This document shows, in pieces, positions 11,781 through 23,039 of a DNA stretch of 64,000 nucleotides. Every line of letters begins with the position of its first letter. Within the stretch, counting starts at the first letter, position 1. The position numbers and the translations under genes are program-made. Source of the DNA: Stenopsyche tienmushanensis (lineage: Eukaryota; Arthropoda; Insecta; Trichoptera; Stenopsychidae). The notes under the pieces were generated by a model. That model did not search any database and was not told the origin of the DNA. It worked only from the letters and a program-made list of their open reading frames with translations. Where the stretch lies: NCBI GenBank assembly GCA_008973525.1, contig WACJ01000129.1, forward strand, positions 558,001 through 622,000. Reading direction: 5' to 3'.

Positions 11781-12560
11781 AATATGTACAGGATGTCCCG
11801 ACATCGAGTCCAGAATCGTCAAGGAATAAATTAATGATCTGAAGCAAACTGCATGCAAAGCAAACATTTTTCAAACATCCTGTATATAGAAAATTTGTTG
11901 ACATTTCAATGTTATTATTTTGTTATTTTTGTAATAAATAGTGATGATATATTACACTCTGATGAGTGTAACCGAATTAAGTTACTATTGTGGTGTTATA
12001 ATAGTGTTAACATTTAGAATAAAATGCTGTACAGAAAATAAATGGCCTTTTTATTTATTAATTTAATACAATTCCTCTTTTTTAGCTTGATTTTTCCCAT
12101 ATATTTTAAGTTTTTTTAACACATTTGCTACGGGGAATACGAAACATCTCAGTCCAACCAATATCAAAGCCGAGCTAGATTCTACTCTGGGTGAGTCTGC
12201 TCCTTCATTTATAACAGTGAAATATTGGGTGTCAGAATTTAAACATCGCAGTGGTCGATCAAATAAGGAGATCACGCCATAAATGGTGTCAGAACATGGT
12301 AAGCATTTCAAAAAGTGCTGTACATTGCATATCGACTAAAAATTTGCACATAAGAAAGCTGTGCGCATGATGGGTGCCGCGTTTGCTCACAGTAGAACAA
12401 TATATTTCAATCGAGCGATTCATAACCTTAGATGAAACATGGGTCTATCACTACACATCTGAAACAAAGGAACATAGGGACCCATCTCTGATCCGAGCTG
12501 TCTATTGGCTGCGCTTTTCGTGAGGACACGCTCATTCTCGACTCTAAGTGCAGGGGAAAC
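11781..12560 (+). mobile_element. mariner-like transposase relic, plus strand
   Basis: Translation of about 12120-12500 with frame changes gives the mariner signatures KYWVSEF followed by a decayed KHRSGRS linker, a segment like the KLCA(K/R)W..RLL motif after the helix-turn-helix (12340-12400), and MDETWVH-like DETW near 12430. Stops and shifts are frequent. The TACAGGATGTCCCGACAT stretch at 11786 may be an unrelated element end. A very similar fragment, including its right-hand junction with another repeat, lies at 62280-62560. Confidence 0.6.
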
Positions 12561-12579
12561 ACTAGCTAAATCTTTATAA

Positions 12580-12985
12580 CTTAAATCTTAAAACTAACTA
12601 AGATAAAGTCTAGTCTTGCTCGCGGCCACATTTGGCGCGAGTCACCTATGTGGCACCTCTGGAAGATGCTTTCGTGATGATAGATATCATAGAGAGCCGC
12701 AAAAAGTCCTAAAAACCCTAAAAGAGGAAGTAGCCACAAGTGTGTCCAACTGGTCCAACTTTTAGATCGCTGACACGATGAATGAGCGCCTCGCGATCGG
12801 ACGCCATGCTCGAACATGTCCACAGAAAGACAAAAGAACAAAACAAGATTTTAAATCGAACCCATTTCCTGCGCTGCTGTATAGTCTGTTCCGGGTTACC
12901 CCGGAATAACCACACAAAGAGTATCTTCCACTGATCCTTTAGCCCCACAAAAAACGCTACGCACAGAGTGTCCAAATGCCCACGC
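12580..12985 (+). repeat. unnamed repeat fused to mariner, copy 1
   Basis: Shares an ordered set of blocks with 62620-62960 and partly with 19400-19600: AAGTCTAG..TTG, then CATTTGGCGCGAGTCACC, GCAAAAAG.CCTAAAA, GTGTCCAAC.GGTCC and GACATGACGAATGA-like. At both this locus and 62.3 kb it directly follows a mariner relic. It has no coding content I recognise. Confidence 0.6.
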
Positions 12986-12989
12986 CTTT

Positions 12990-13415
12990 CAAAGGAGGCG
13001 AGGTGAAGCTGGTCTTTCCACGGGAAAGACCAGCTTCAGATCATGTGAACCCGAAGGTGCGATGGAGGAGGAAAAATTAAGGTTATGTTAAATTGAAGGG
13101 AGTACTTCCGCGGATTCACTGCCAACGAGTTCAACCTCAGTTTCAAGGGGGCTGCAGCAAATAACGGACTGTTTGCCTGGGCTGTTGAGGTTAGTTAGTG
13201 ATACGCAGCATAGGGTAACCTGCGCACCCAACTCATGTTAGCTGGGCTAGCAGTGTTCAATGAGCAAACCGACGAGATTACATTCGCGCATCTGTACTCC
13301 ACATCATTACCCCAGGGATTCAACCGTTGCCCACGGGCATAGGGTTGGCTCCACCCTCCACCCCTCCTGGGGTTTTCTAAGTGGACATCGTGGAGTCTAA
13401 CACCCACCTGAGAGA
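12990..13415 (-). mobile_element. short deletion derivative of the R1-type element
   Basis: Bases 13190-13415 match the presumed 5' leader at 8590-8780 and 20230-20460 (CACCCAACTCATGTTAGCTG; TTGCCCACGGGCA). They are preceded on the plus strand by the block with GAAGACCAGCTTC shared with 20.0 kb. The RT region seen at 7.5-8.5 kb is absent, so this is a further-shortened copy. It also contains the 16-bp hairpin at 13004-13038. Confidence 0.5.
13004..13038. repeat. perfect 16-bp inverted repeat with 3-nt loop
   Basis: TGAAGCTGGTCTTTCC at 13004-13019 is followed by ACG and by its exact reverse complement at 13023-13038. Related copies near 7.0 and 20.0 kb carry only the second arm (AAGACCAGCTTC), so the first arm looks like a secondary inverted copy. 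Confidence 0.85.
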
Positions 13416-14650
13416 CAAAAGAACAGTCGAAACAATGGATTGAAAGGGGATATACGGTTCCAAAGAAGCGATGACAATTCCATCATGTATCCTTGGGATA
13501 ATTTTCATTGCAATATTCAAATAGTAAATCTTTTTTTGCGATAAAAGGTCAATTGACATCTTAACGATTATATAACATGGTTTGAAATTGTACATAAAAA
13601 TCTCAGAATAGAATTAGTAATCAAACTTAAAAAGATGAAGACGCTTAAATTTAAATACAAAAAGAGAATGTAGAGATTGTTAAAAAAATTAAAATATGTT
13701 TTACAGATTATTGCATCAACAGCTTTTCAACCAAAACCGCCGCAGAAACAGTGTTAATCTACAACAAAGAACACGGGCAGATTGAAATACGTTATTTTAA
13801 TTATTTCCAAGAGTACTCGTAATTTATATTTTTACAGTGCGATATTTTAAACCGTTTTCAATTAATGCTACGTTCTATTTTTGCTGGAAAGATACGTTGT
13901 AAAATTTGAAAAGGGTTAAGAGGCTCTTTAAAAGGATCGCAGATTCATGAACTTTCCATGCCTATGTGACTGTTGGCGTAATTAGATAAAACTATGGAAG
14001 GAAATAGGTTTTGTTTAATTAAAAGCTTTTCGACCCTTTTGTTTTTGCGCGGGCCCTTGCTTTTTAAATTCAATTTAAACGGGCTGGCTTACATACATTT
14101 TCAATTTATTACATAAACTCTTGGGCTGCTGAGCTATTTTTATAATAAGCATTTGTGCAGCATCATTTAATAATTCTAATTAGATGAGAATATATTTATA
14201 TTTCAAAAAAATGATAGCGATCAGTTCGCACCCAGCATTCAATGTTCACAAGAAATGCCTCGCATGAAATGGGTTAAGGTACTTCATTTGACCCTTATCC
14301 ATTAGATTTTATGTTTATGTATTTGAACTTAATGCACTACCTTTATTTACCTGCTATCCATTTCCTTTGAATGCTGAAACTAGTTTTAACCAAAGGTCAT
14401 ATTTATCCACAAAGGCATTTCGATTGAAGCAATGCTATTGGAGGCATTCAAAGAAAATATCTTTAAACATATCTACGTTCATTAATTCAAAAATTTCAAT
14501 ATTTAAATGTATATAAAAACATTTTATATTATTAAGTAAATTGGCACAATAAATAATTTAAGTTAATATTTAAAATAGTTTTTATAATTCATACAATTAA
14601 AAAGGACGCTCATCATGCAAAATACTGAAAAAGATTAACTTTTCTTTCAA
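13416..14650. other. no gene recognised
   Basis: AT-rich sequence without supported exons, repeats shared within the window, or RNA genes. Confidence 0.4.
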
Positions 14651-14659
14651 ATTTCTTTC

Positions 14660-15080
14660 ATTCAAATTAGGGGCTCCCGCTTCTGCTCACCCAGATAACG
14701 TCTACGTACTCGAATCGCCAAGGCTAAGTTAGAGACATTAGGACAACAAGATATACAAGTGCTAATCTGTCTTCCGGGTAAAAAGGGCTTCCATGTTAGA
14801 ATATTTTTTAAAAGAGAAATAGCCCCAATGTGTGGTTTGAACAAGTAGACCCACAATGACAGCCGTAAACTTAAGGCACTAAATATTTTGTGCAAAAATT
14901 TAATTGCTCTCGAGAGGACCACCTCCTGCTCAGCCGAATGACGGATGCACATTTCTTACGCAATGGGGTCACTAAGCTTTTGTATCCAACAGGTCCTAGA
15001 CAGGGATCTTTGACACGGTACAAGAATGCCTCTCACTTGGAAGCTATAACTACAGAATTTGATCTGAGTCCATGAATGGA
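14660..15080. other. unrecognised ORFs next to transposon debris
   Basis: A 96-codon minus-strand ORF (14662-14952) begins MCIRHSAEQEVVLSRAIKF. A 61-codon plus-strand ORF overlaps its start. Neither shows a domain I know. They sit beside the R1 piece at 15.1 kb and are more likely transposon remnants than genes. Confidence 0.25.
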
Positions 15081-15084
15081 TCTT

Positions 15085-15480
15085 TACATGAATACTCCGA
15101 ACTGTCTGCAATCTCCAATAAATGGCCATGTCTCTTCAGAAGCTGAGAGGCCTAGTGATTGGGGATGACCCACCCATATATCTGTTCTGTGGGCAGCCCT
15201 AATGCGCAGAAGGACTGTTCTCTGCGTTGCGCAGTCTTGCCTCAATAGCCAAGTCTGTCCACCCATTTACTAGCTCCATATGTGGCGATGTTGACATAGA
15301 TTGCTTCATAAGCGATTTTGGCGTGCTTCCCATTTAGTCCCTTGTCTGCATCAGTCAGTCTTGACACTTTCCCGACTTTTTCAGCTTTGGTTGAGGTAGT
15401 TATGATAGTAGTATAGCGTTTGAGGCGAGGGCGCTCTCGAGGGCAGAGTCCCCGGGCGGCTCCCCGTCTCCACGTGCTCG
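15085..15480 (-). mobile_element. R1-type reverse transcriptase C-terminal fragment
   Basis: The minus-strand frame includes TSTKAEKVGKVSRLTDADKG, then LNGKHAKIAYEAIYVNIATY. With a frameshift it continues to a TAQRR..VLLRI-like segment and a decayed AYRT region. This is the order seen after the RT core in R1-clade elements. It is fused on its upstream side to the LTR-like repeat at 15480-15800 and is truncated, with stops. Confidence 0.5.
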
Positions 15481-15800
15481 TCGGGATGGCCGTGATGTTG
15501 CTGGACAAATGAATGGGAATAGACGGGCGTCGAATAGAAAGACTATTTTCTCTAAATAACTATTTATTCCACACGAGAGAGAGAGAGAGAGATCTGGCTG
15601 CAGGAGGGACGACCTCCCGCAGCCAAGGCTAACCGACGACTCTCCCGACTCCCGCCTCCTGCGCGTCAATCCCCAACCGGCAACGGTGCACGCGCAAGAA
15701 GCGATCGGTCGGTATGCAGGTGCAATGTCTCCGCAGGGCCACAAGAGATGGCGCTGTTAAAAAAACACACTACACCTGAAGAGAGATGGGAGATGTCGGG
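15480..15800 (-). repeat. LTR-like repeat, copy 2 (long)
   Basis: Minus-strand order: AACAGCGCCATCTC, ATTGCACCTGCATACCGACC, GCGCGTGCACCGTTGCC, GGAGGCGGGAGTCGGGAGAG, TTAGCCTTGGCTGCGGGAGG, a (GA/CT)n run, then GTGGAATAAATAGTTATT (polyadenylation-signal-like), then TTTCTATTCGACGCCCGTC and CAGCAACATCACGGCC. A TG...CA boundary plus AATAAA fits an LTR. No matching gag-pol body is present in the window. Confidence 0.65.
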
Positions 15801-17424
15801 AGATGGGAGAAGGGCAGATTCCTTATCATTTTTATTTATAAAAATACAGTTTTAAGTAAATTAATCAGATTATATTTCATCGAGCGGATGTGTTATTTGA
15901 GGATTGAATACGTGCCAAGTCCCGGTTTTCAGCTGGATAAAGATCCATTAATAACCCCAGTCTCAAGTTGACGATGTGGACGCTTTTAAAAAATGAAAAA
16001 CGCAGTCCATTAATTAATGAAAAAATCACATCCACGGTCTTGATAAAAGTCACGTAATATATTCGTTTTAAACGCGAAGGTTAATGTCCAGGAGGGAGAC
16101 AGCACAATAAATGGGGATCGGGAAAATGGGGGAACGTAAGCTGGATTGCCCCAGTGATCCACTTTCAATTGATCAAACACGTTTCGGAGTTTCATGCACA
16201 TAATTGCACCAATGAGGATATTAAAGCGGCTTTTGAAAATTTGATTCCGATCTAAATTAATTTTTCAGGATTGCAGCCATTTTTTCAGGCAATTCGAACG
16301 AACGCTCAACGAGCCAAGCGCGAATCTTCAATTGAATTGACCCATTTATCGGCTCATAATTGAATGATCGCTCGAGTCGTTCTTTGACTTAACCTTTTTC
16401 TGACGCGGCGCAAAAGTGCCAACTTCCCAGACGGACGGACAGACAAACTGTCCAAATGACGTGTCAAATAGGATATATTATGGTGCGGCTCTAGAACATG
16501 ATCATTTCACGCCCTCTAGCGTGACGGAAGACAATATTCCCTGATGATCCCCATTTACAGGGTGTATATGATAATGGCACGCGAAAGTTCAAACGTTCCT
16601 GGCTCTTTACACAAACCCTGCGCTGGCTTTCGTGACGAATAAGGCAACGTGTCCGAAAAGGTTAACAACTTCGCACTATATTTCAATTTTTTTATGGAAA
16701 TAAAGCTGACAGCTCTACACGACTGTGGAAACTTTCCCCGGCTCTCTTTATGTACTGAAATTGGACGGTGAGAAATTTGGCAGAGTCCCTAATTCTGGAG
16801 ACGCTTAATGAATAACGTCCCAGGGCCGGATTAAATTCAGTTACTCCAATAGCCTTCAACAAACAATATACATATTTTGCGTCCATTTTATTATTGTGAA
16901 ATATATAAAATTAAATATAAATAATTGCGTTGTTTATAAACGCCCCACCATATATCAAGGTGGGGCGAACCAACTTTAGCATACATACATGCTAATCAAA
17001 CACACTCTAGAAATTTTAATTACAATTGTCAATTTAACAACGATATTTTTGATGAAAAATCACATCACGCGTGAGCAATATTGGTGTCAGAAGTTGGATC
17101 CAAATCCTCCTGCTACACGGCCTGTCAGCGTGTATCATTAAATGATGCCTTAAATCCAGAACGACTCAAAATACATGACCCGTATCCATTATCCTTGTAT
17201 ATTTTTGATGACAACTATCAAATCTGCTGACACATAATATTTCATTTGAGAGGGCATAATCCCATTCTTTCATTTGGAGTAAAAATATATAATAAAGCTT
17301 GGTGTGGTTTTGGATCCAATAAATCAGAAAGCAAGAAGATAAGTCGTGATTCATGACGAAGAAAAGAAATCTTATAGCTGAGTCTCTCTTTATCTGAGGC
17401 CTTGAAAATAAATTTAAAAAACCA
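15801..17424. other. no gene recognised; one LTR-element leader-like motif
   Basis: Mostly unique-looking sequence with small ORFs of no known family. At about 17076, TTGGTGTCAGAAGTTGGATC resembles the stretch that follows the 5' LTR in some Ty3/gypsy-type elements. A related GTTACACTGGTGTCAGA occurs at about 34443 and inverted at about 24590. This is a weak hint of LTR-element debris. Confidence 0.35.
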
Positions 17425-17660
17425 TTGGGAGTTGTGAAGAGTCGTCGATTAGCCTTGGCTGCGGGAGGACGTCCTTCCCGTAGTCAGATTTTTTTCACTC
17501 TCTCGTGTTTAATAAAGAGTTATCTAGATAAAAGTCTCTCTACTCGACGCCCTTCCACCCCCACCCATCGGTCTTGCTACATAACGCCCCGAAAGAAAAA
17601 CGGACCCATACACTAACGCAGCCATCCCGAGCATGAGTACATAGAATTGGAAAGCCGCCC
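17425..17660 (+). repeat. LTR-like repeat, copy 3 (3' part)
   Basis: Plus strand carries GAGTCGTCGATTAGCCTTGG, GCGGGAGGACGTCC, TTTAATAAAGAGTTATCTAG and CTCTACTCGACGCCC, followed by AACGGACCCATACACTAACG and GCAGCCATCCC. The last blocks match those after the LTR-like copy at 32.19-32.25 kb, so the repeat unit extends past the CAGCAACA boundary. Confidence 0.55.
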
Positions 17661-17764
17661 AAGGACTCTGCTCCCTGAGTACGCTCACTTCGACGCTTCA
17701 GCTTCAAGAAAAGGTCACTTTTATACATTTTTTTATACTTTTATACATTTATACCACATACGAG

Positions 17765-18165
17765 GGTAATCCCAGAAGTACCTGTTCTAACAAAGAAAAT
17801 ACAAGAATATAAGATGCAGTGGTGAACAGTTGCAGTGTTTTGATGAAACAACAATTCATTTTAGCCGAATTTTGACCATTTTTTCTGGATTGCAATAAAT
17901 TCGCATAATACTCGCCATTGATTGTTTTTATTTAAAAATCAGCCCACAGGCGTCTCAAAATAATATTTGCCTATAGATAGAACTGTTTTCGGCTTCTTTA
18001 GACCCGATTCTTCCTTTTAATACATTTTATTGGTTGTTTCTTTGTCCCATGTGTGATGGACCCATGTTCTGACACCATTTTTGGCGTAGTCACCTTGTTT
18101 GATCGACCTCGTTTAAACTCTGCCACCCAATATTTTATTGTTGTAAATGAACTTTATTAATTGCG
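17765..18165 (-). mobile_element. mariner-like transposase relic, minus strand
   Basis: On the minus strand, a piece near 18150-18040 matches the mariner start of the catalytic region (..CQNMGPSHMGQRNNQ, a DETWVHH-like region). Further pieces near 17960-17830 read LNKNNQWRVLCEF and ELLFHQNTATVHH, the degraded second catalytic block (HQDNA.VH in intact elements). The intervening sequence is shortened and stops are common. Confidence 0.5.
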
Positions 18166-19380
18166 TTTAAAGCACTTATTAGCGTCGTCACATAGTTTAT
18201 AGCGGTCGTTCATCATTTCAATAAAAACAAAAAATCCCTATAAAAGAAATTTTATTGCAGCTATAATTGCGCATAAATTGCATGGCTATCTTTGAAGCCG
18301 GTATTTAAATATGCTTTATTATATTTCGCCACGAATTCCAAGAAGCAGTTGCAACCTCGACCCACAAGCCCAAGAAGAAGATGAATGAACCGAGCGAAAC
18401 CCCGACGGAAATTTCGGAATAATTTATTTGATTTTTATCAGTTTATGTTATTCTGCATGGCTTAAAGTGGTGATAAAAATTTGAAACACGCAGGGTTAAT
18501 AACATTTCAGATTGCGCCCAGTCGAGGGTTGCCACAGAATCGTATCGAATTTGCATAAGGCCTTACGTCGAAATAAACACGTCCATATCGACTGTATGTA
18601 ACGTCCGTTAATCTCGTACATTTTATTGTTTGTAATAAGTGCTTTTTTCCAAACGGAAACCATCGATGAACATAAGATTTGACCTATTGCGTAACTCCAA
18701 TGTTTTCCGTTTCTAATTCACGAAGGCCACATAACAATTTCTTCCAATTACTTCGTAAAATCGTTATTGGGCTAAAAATAATGTATTTTTGTTACGATCG
18801 GGACTCAATTTCTAATGTCGGAAAGGGGTTGAAACTCCAAAAAATTCATATGGAATTTGTGTCATTTCATCCCTTACGAAAGACTCAACCGCAATGAAAC
18901 TCGACATAAATATATTTTTTCATCGGCTTATTTTTTTTTTAATCGAAGGCAAATATCATTCGTGTGCCAATGCTTTTTTTTATTAATAGATGTGATTTTT
19001 AGTATCTAATTTTTGTGCGTTTAAAATAGATTACGACGTTAGATATTTTGAATCCAGCCCACGTGGACCGCCACCAATTCAATTCCAGTCCCCAAGGGTG
19101 TGGATAGGGATGAACAAACGGTGGCCCTTCATGATCGAAAATTTTACGGGAACCCCCAAAGACGATAAATTTTATTTTTATTCTGGCCATTTATTTGAAA
19201 ACGCTCGAAATCCACTATTTATTATTATAGAATTTATTTTAATCCAAAGCATTTTTTTAAAATTAAAATTTACATCTTACAATATAATAGATAACTAAAA
19301 ATTTACTAATAAAAGCCACCAAACAATAATAAAAGATAATTGCGCTTTATTCGATAGAACTGCCTTTGACCTGGATAAAG
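18166..19380. other. no gene recognised
   Basis: AT-rich sequence with several short ORFs on both strands, none with a recognisable domain. Confidence 0.4.
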
Positions 19381-19384
19381 GCGT

Positions 19385-19605
19385 TCAATCTACTATCTAG
19401 CACCTAAGGGAGCTTCCTTGATCGTACAGATCATAGAAAATGGCACAAAAAGCCCTAAAAGAGAACGGAATGGTCACAAAGTTTCTGTGTTCAACCGGTC
19501 CGCTTTTCGGAACGCTGACATGACGAATGAGCGCTGGTGGGTTATTTAAATTTTACAACCGATCTAAAATATTGTTGTCTTTATTTTATTGCGGGCTCAT
19601 GCCGG
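19385..19605 (+). repeat. unnamed mariner-associated repeat, partial copy
   Basis: Shares GGGAGCTTCC, GCACAAAAAGCCCTAAAA, TGTTCAACCGGTCCGC, TTTTCGGAACGCTGACATGA, CGAATGAGCGC, and GTTGTCTTTATTTTATTGCG with 62690-62970. The order and strand are the same. The mariner part found at the other copies is not evident here. Confidence 0.55.
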
Positions 19606-19817
19606 TAGGTTGGTCCAATGTTTGAGCGATAACGAAGAAGAGGGATTAGACAACTTAGTATATATTATAAAAACGAATAGTCAATCAGTCACACATGTGC
19701 AACTTTCCACCGTGTCGGTATTCTGCGTTTTGCGCCCCAATTCCAGTTGCGCTCGTGGCGAGCAAACAACTTCCAAATTTCCCAACGAAGTGTTAGCAAA
19801 AGTATCCTATGATATAT

Positions 19818-19850
19818 TCACTTGGGTGACCCACTGGGTTACCCAAGTGA
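19818..19850. repeat. 14-bp near-perfect inverted repeat
   Basis: TCACTTGGGTGACC (19818-19831) and GGTTACCCAAGTGA (19837-19850) are reverse complements with one mismatch around a 5-nt loop. Confidence 0.8.
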
Positions 19851-19864
19851 TACTGTCTTCTTAA

Positions 19865-19970
19865 CTCATTCCTTTTGTTTGGGGCTTTTCCTGCAACCAA
19901 GGCTAACCAACAACTCTCACCTTCTGCGTAGACAGAAAGCTGCTCATACGCAAGAAAATATAAATGATTA
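19865..19970 (-). repeat. LTR-like repeat, copy 4 (fragment)
   Basis: Plus-strand reading CTGCAACCAAGGCTAACCAA, then CTCTCACCTTCTGCG and ATACGCAAGAAA, is the reverse complement of the middle of the LTR-like repeat. Short and divergent. Confidence 0.4.
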
Positions 19971-19999
19971 GGGAGTCCCGGATTATCTACACAGATTGC

Positions 20000-20465
20000 T
20001 TTTCACTTCACAGGCACTACGAGGAAGACCAGCTTCAAACGAATATATATCCAAAGGTGCAAGTCATATGAAAGAATAAGCTGAAATTTGGAACTACCGG
20101 TGAGGCTACTGACACCACCAATCCAACCTCAACTTGAAGAGGACGGCAACAGATGACAGACTGCAGGGGGTTCCCCTTCTCCATGATACTCGTATCAGTT
20201 TTGGTCATACGTAGTACCTAATCACTAACTCCTCCTTCACCTCCGGTAGTTCGACTTTACAGGTGCGCAACATAAGCCGCACACCCAACTCATGTAAGCT
20301 GGCCCAGCAATGTTTGATGAGCAAACCGTTAAAGCTGCTTTCGCCCATCTCTACACTACATCATTAACCCAGGAGTTCGACTTTTTCCCACGGGTAAAGG
20401 GTTACCCCCCTCCTCTGGGATTTTATGGCTGAGCACCGTAGCGACATTGAGGGGGTATACCATTT
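20000..20465 (-). mobile_element. short deletion derivative of the R1-type element, copy 2
   Basis: The right part (20230-20465) matches the presumed R1-type 5' leader at 8590-8780 and 13190-13415 (CACCCAACTCATGTAAGCTG; CCAGGAGTTCGAC; CCTCTGGGATTTTATG). TATCAGTTTTGGTCATACGT at about 20191 matches the ORF1-start region at about 8540. The left part carries GAAGACCAGCTTCAAACG. No RT core is present. Confidence 0.5.
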
Positions 20466-20859
20466 TGCCCATGCAACAAAACATTATTATGCACTTTTTG
20501 AACATTGACAACATGACATCAGCGCCCAGTTATCAACAGTGTTTCAGCCAAAAAAGCTTGGTAACATTTGATTTGGTGATTCTTATATTTTAACACAGTG
20601 TCACACCCTGGAAAGAAAACACGAATAAAGTAATCGTTATAAATTGTAAAGATTAGTTAAATAGGTTTGTTTATATTGCCGAAGCAACACCGGGGATCTT
20701 CGGAGGAGCTGTTGTGGATGCTGATGCTATACATAAAGCACTATCCGCCTCTGCCCGAATTTACATTATTGTGTTTCGCATGCAAAATGTATTATGCAAA
20801 ATAATCCTAATTTGCATAAATAAAAAATAATTAATATGAATACCTACGACCCACGCGAC

Positions 20860-21130
20860 CGACTCGCGGCTCAAAAAGCGGTATGATGAATCATTGTCTC
20901 GTCCGTGTGTCTGTTTAATGAGTCGTTCGTGTGCAATCATTTCACAACCCCTGGAGGCCCAGGCAGGCCTTGAATAAATTGATCGGCCAACTCCACCCCC
21001 GCGACTGTCCCCCCCAAATGCTCGGGGGGGGCCAAAAGGCTCCACCTGCCACACCCCCGCCGATACACCGCATTCTTTAAGCGTGTCAGACACGCGTGTC
21101 ATGTGTGACAACGGTGTCAGCTGACCTCAG
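20860..21130. other. GC-rich island in AT-rich surroundings
   Basis: About 270 bp with many CpGs, C- and G-runs and the 12-bp palindrome GACACGCGTGTC at 21089-21100. A 116-codon minus-strand ORF spans it but reads like a compositional ORF (rich in G, R and S). It could be a promoter, enhancer or untranslated exon. There is no direct evidence for any of these. Confidence 0.35.
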
Positions 21131-21399
21131 CTCCGCATTATGCTTAATTGTTAATATCTGAATCGATAAATGATATCAATCGACTGCTCTTATTGTGTGA
21201 GGGCGCTCTCTTTGAATTTTTTATTTTACATTTCCAAATCGTAAAAAAAACACCCACAGACATCCTTCGATCCTCGTTATGGCGTACGTATCTTTGGGTG
21301 CTGAAGGTTGCACCAAAGTCTAATCGTGGTATTCCGTGCCTAATTCAAAATCGTTTAATATGAGATACATAATAATTGCAAGATTTTGGCAAACGTGCC

Positions 21400-21915
21400 A
21401 ACACCACTGCTCTCAATTCTTCGGCAGCAGCACGCGATTTTCTACCAAAACTTTGTTATTTCAAAAATAAATACTATTTATAAAATAAATTCGGTATGCG
21501 ATAATATTTTTCGGTGATGCTACTCTAAGAACAACCCAAATGTTTGATTGGGCGCAAAAGTTTCGTTAAGGTCGAGATAATGTACAAAATTAAAGTCATA
21601 CACGGCGTCCTGCAGCGAGCATCAAAATACCGTGTAAGCAGTCTGCTCAGCGAGGCACAAAATAATGTACGGAAAGAAATCTCTCAGTGACTTTATAATC
21701 AATATGAAGAATGAGGAGAGGCTATTTTGAATCGTATTGCGATGAAACGTAGATCCACCACTATATCCCAGAAAACAAGAGATTGATTATGGAGTGAAGA
21801 AAACCTGAAAAGAAGATGCTGATCAAGGCGAAAACTCAACAGTTTGCTGGAAAAGTTATAACTATGATATTTTGAGACTCGATTTGTTGCATTTAGAGAC
21901 ACCGAATATAATTAT
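21400..21915 (+). mobile_element. mariner-like transposase relic, plus strand
   Basis: Plus-strand pieces read FFGDATLRTTQMFDWAQKF (helix-turn-helix end), then a decayed linker, and from about 21730 HHYIPENKRLIMEWRK and AKTQQFAGKVITMIF. The latter corresponds to the mariner HH..PE(S/N)K..S.EWRH...(S)AGK(V/I)M.T(V/I)FWD block. The first-aspartate region and the C-terminal part are decayed. A sister copy lies at 28.56-29.52 kb. Confidence 0.6.
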
Positions 21916-23035
21916 GCAATAAAATTACAAACGATCAATAAAATTGCGCAAACATATTTACGCGGTAATGAAATATTACGCGCAAAACTATCTATAAAAA
22001 TATAAAGCATAAATTTGGATTGAAACTTCTCCGATTTGCTTTGAAAAACTAAAAATTAATGTCGATAATAGTGAGCTAGTTCGTGGACTCTTTTAATAAA
22101 TGTTCGGGTTCAAATCCAGATTAGGGAGAAAAATATTTGCACTGATAAATTTGGTGATTTGTGTGTTATTAATTCAAAAAATTAATGAAAAAATCCACAT
22201 AAAATATATAGTTTTTTATAGATAATTAATCATTAAAAACCCAATATTTATCGACAAAATAGTTTAAGCGTCGCCGATTCATTTTAACCTTTCCTTTATT
22301 TACTACACTGAATTGTAGTAAAGTTGTAATAATGGGAATTTTTACAACATTACTACATTGAATCTCTATATACTAACTATATCGACATATATACTATGTA
22401 TATATATTCGAACATCGATATGAAATATAATAAATATTTAAAATGTCATATGGCGTACTAAATACATAGCATCGTAAGAGAAAGTTTAAGGATAATTTTG
22501 CGCGTATTATTAATTTACCGCGTAATCGAATTATATTTGAATTTGCTTTGTAATTTGGATTTTATCATTACTTTTTCAGACTATAAATGCAACAGCGTTT
22601 TTATGCTAATTTCAGCTCATATAATATTTCTTCGAAATTTGCCTATTATTTTCGTACTTTATACAATTATATTATTAACTAAACACTTTGGCTCAATATT
22701 CATCATATAAAAATAAAGGTATTACCTATCTGAATCGAATTAATGCGATGAAGGCTCTTAAGCTTAAAAGCATACAGGAGTAGAATTAATGAATAATACA
22801 CAATATGCAAATCAGACAGCATTACTTAAATGAAGATTTGCAACAATTCCAATACAATATAAAGAGCTGTTAAAGCCAATGGTCAATGATAGGGATTGAT
22901 GCAAAAAGATGACTAACAAGGAATACATTCAAATATTGGACAGGAATTATAACAAAAATAGTATTATGTACGCTATGGAATATTTATTATTCATTTAAAA
23001 TTATCGATTTGAGCTTAAGCCATTGCAATATTTAC
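21916..23035. other. no gene recognised; very AT-rich
   Basis: Strongly AT-rich. Around 22310-22440 a decayed segment (ATCGATATGAAATATAATA) resembles the middle of the 345-bp element at 28.98-29.33 kb. The 70-codon ORF at 22498 is hydrophobic only because of its AT content. Confidence 0.35.
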
Positions 23036-23039
23036 ATGT

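Noticed and set aside
15242..15744. 88- and 114-codon minus-strand ORFs
   Set aside because: They run through R1 debris and the LTR-like repeat and encode no continuous known protein.
22498..22710. 70-codon hydrophobic ORF resembling a membrane protein
   Set aside because: AT-rich sequence gives I/L/F-rich peptides. No start context, homology or splice sites.
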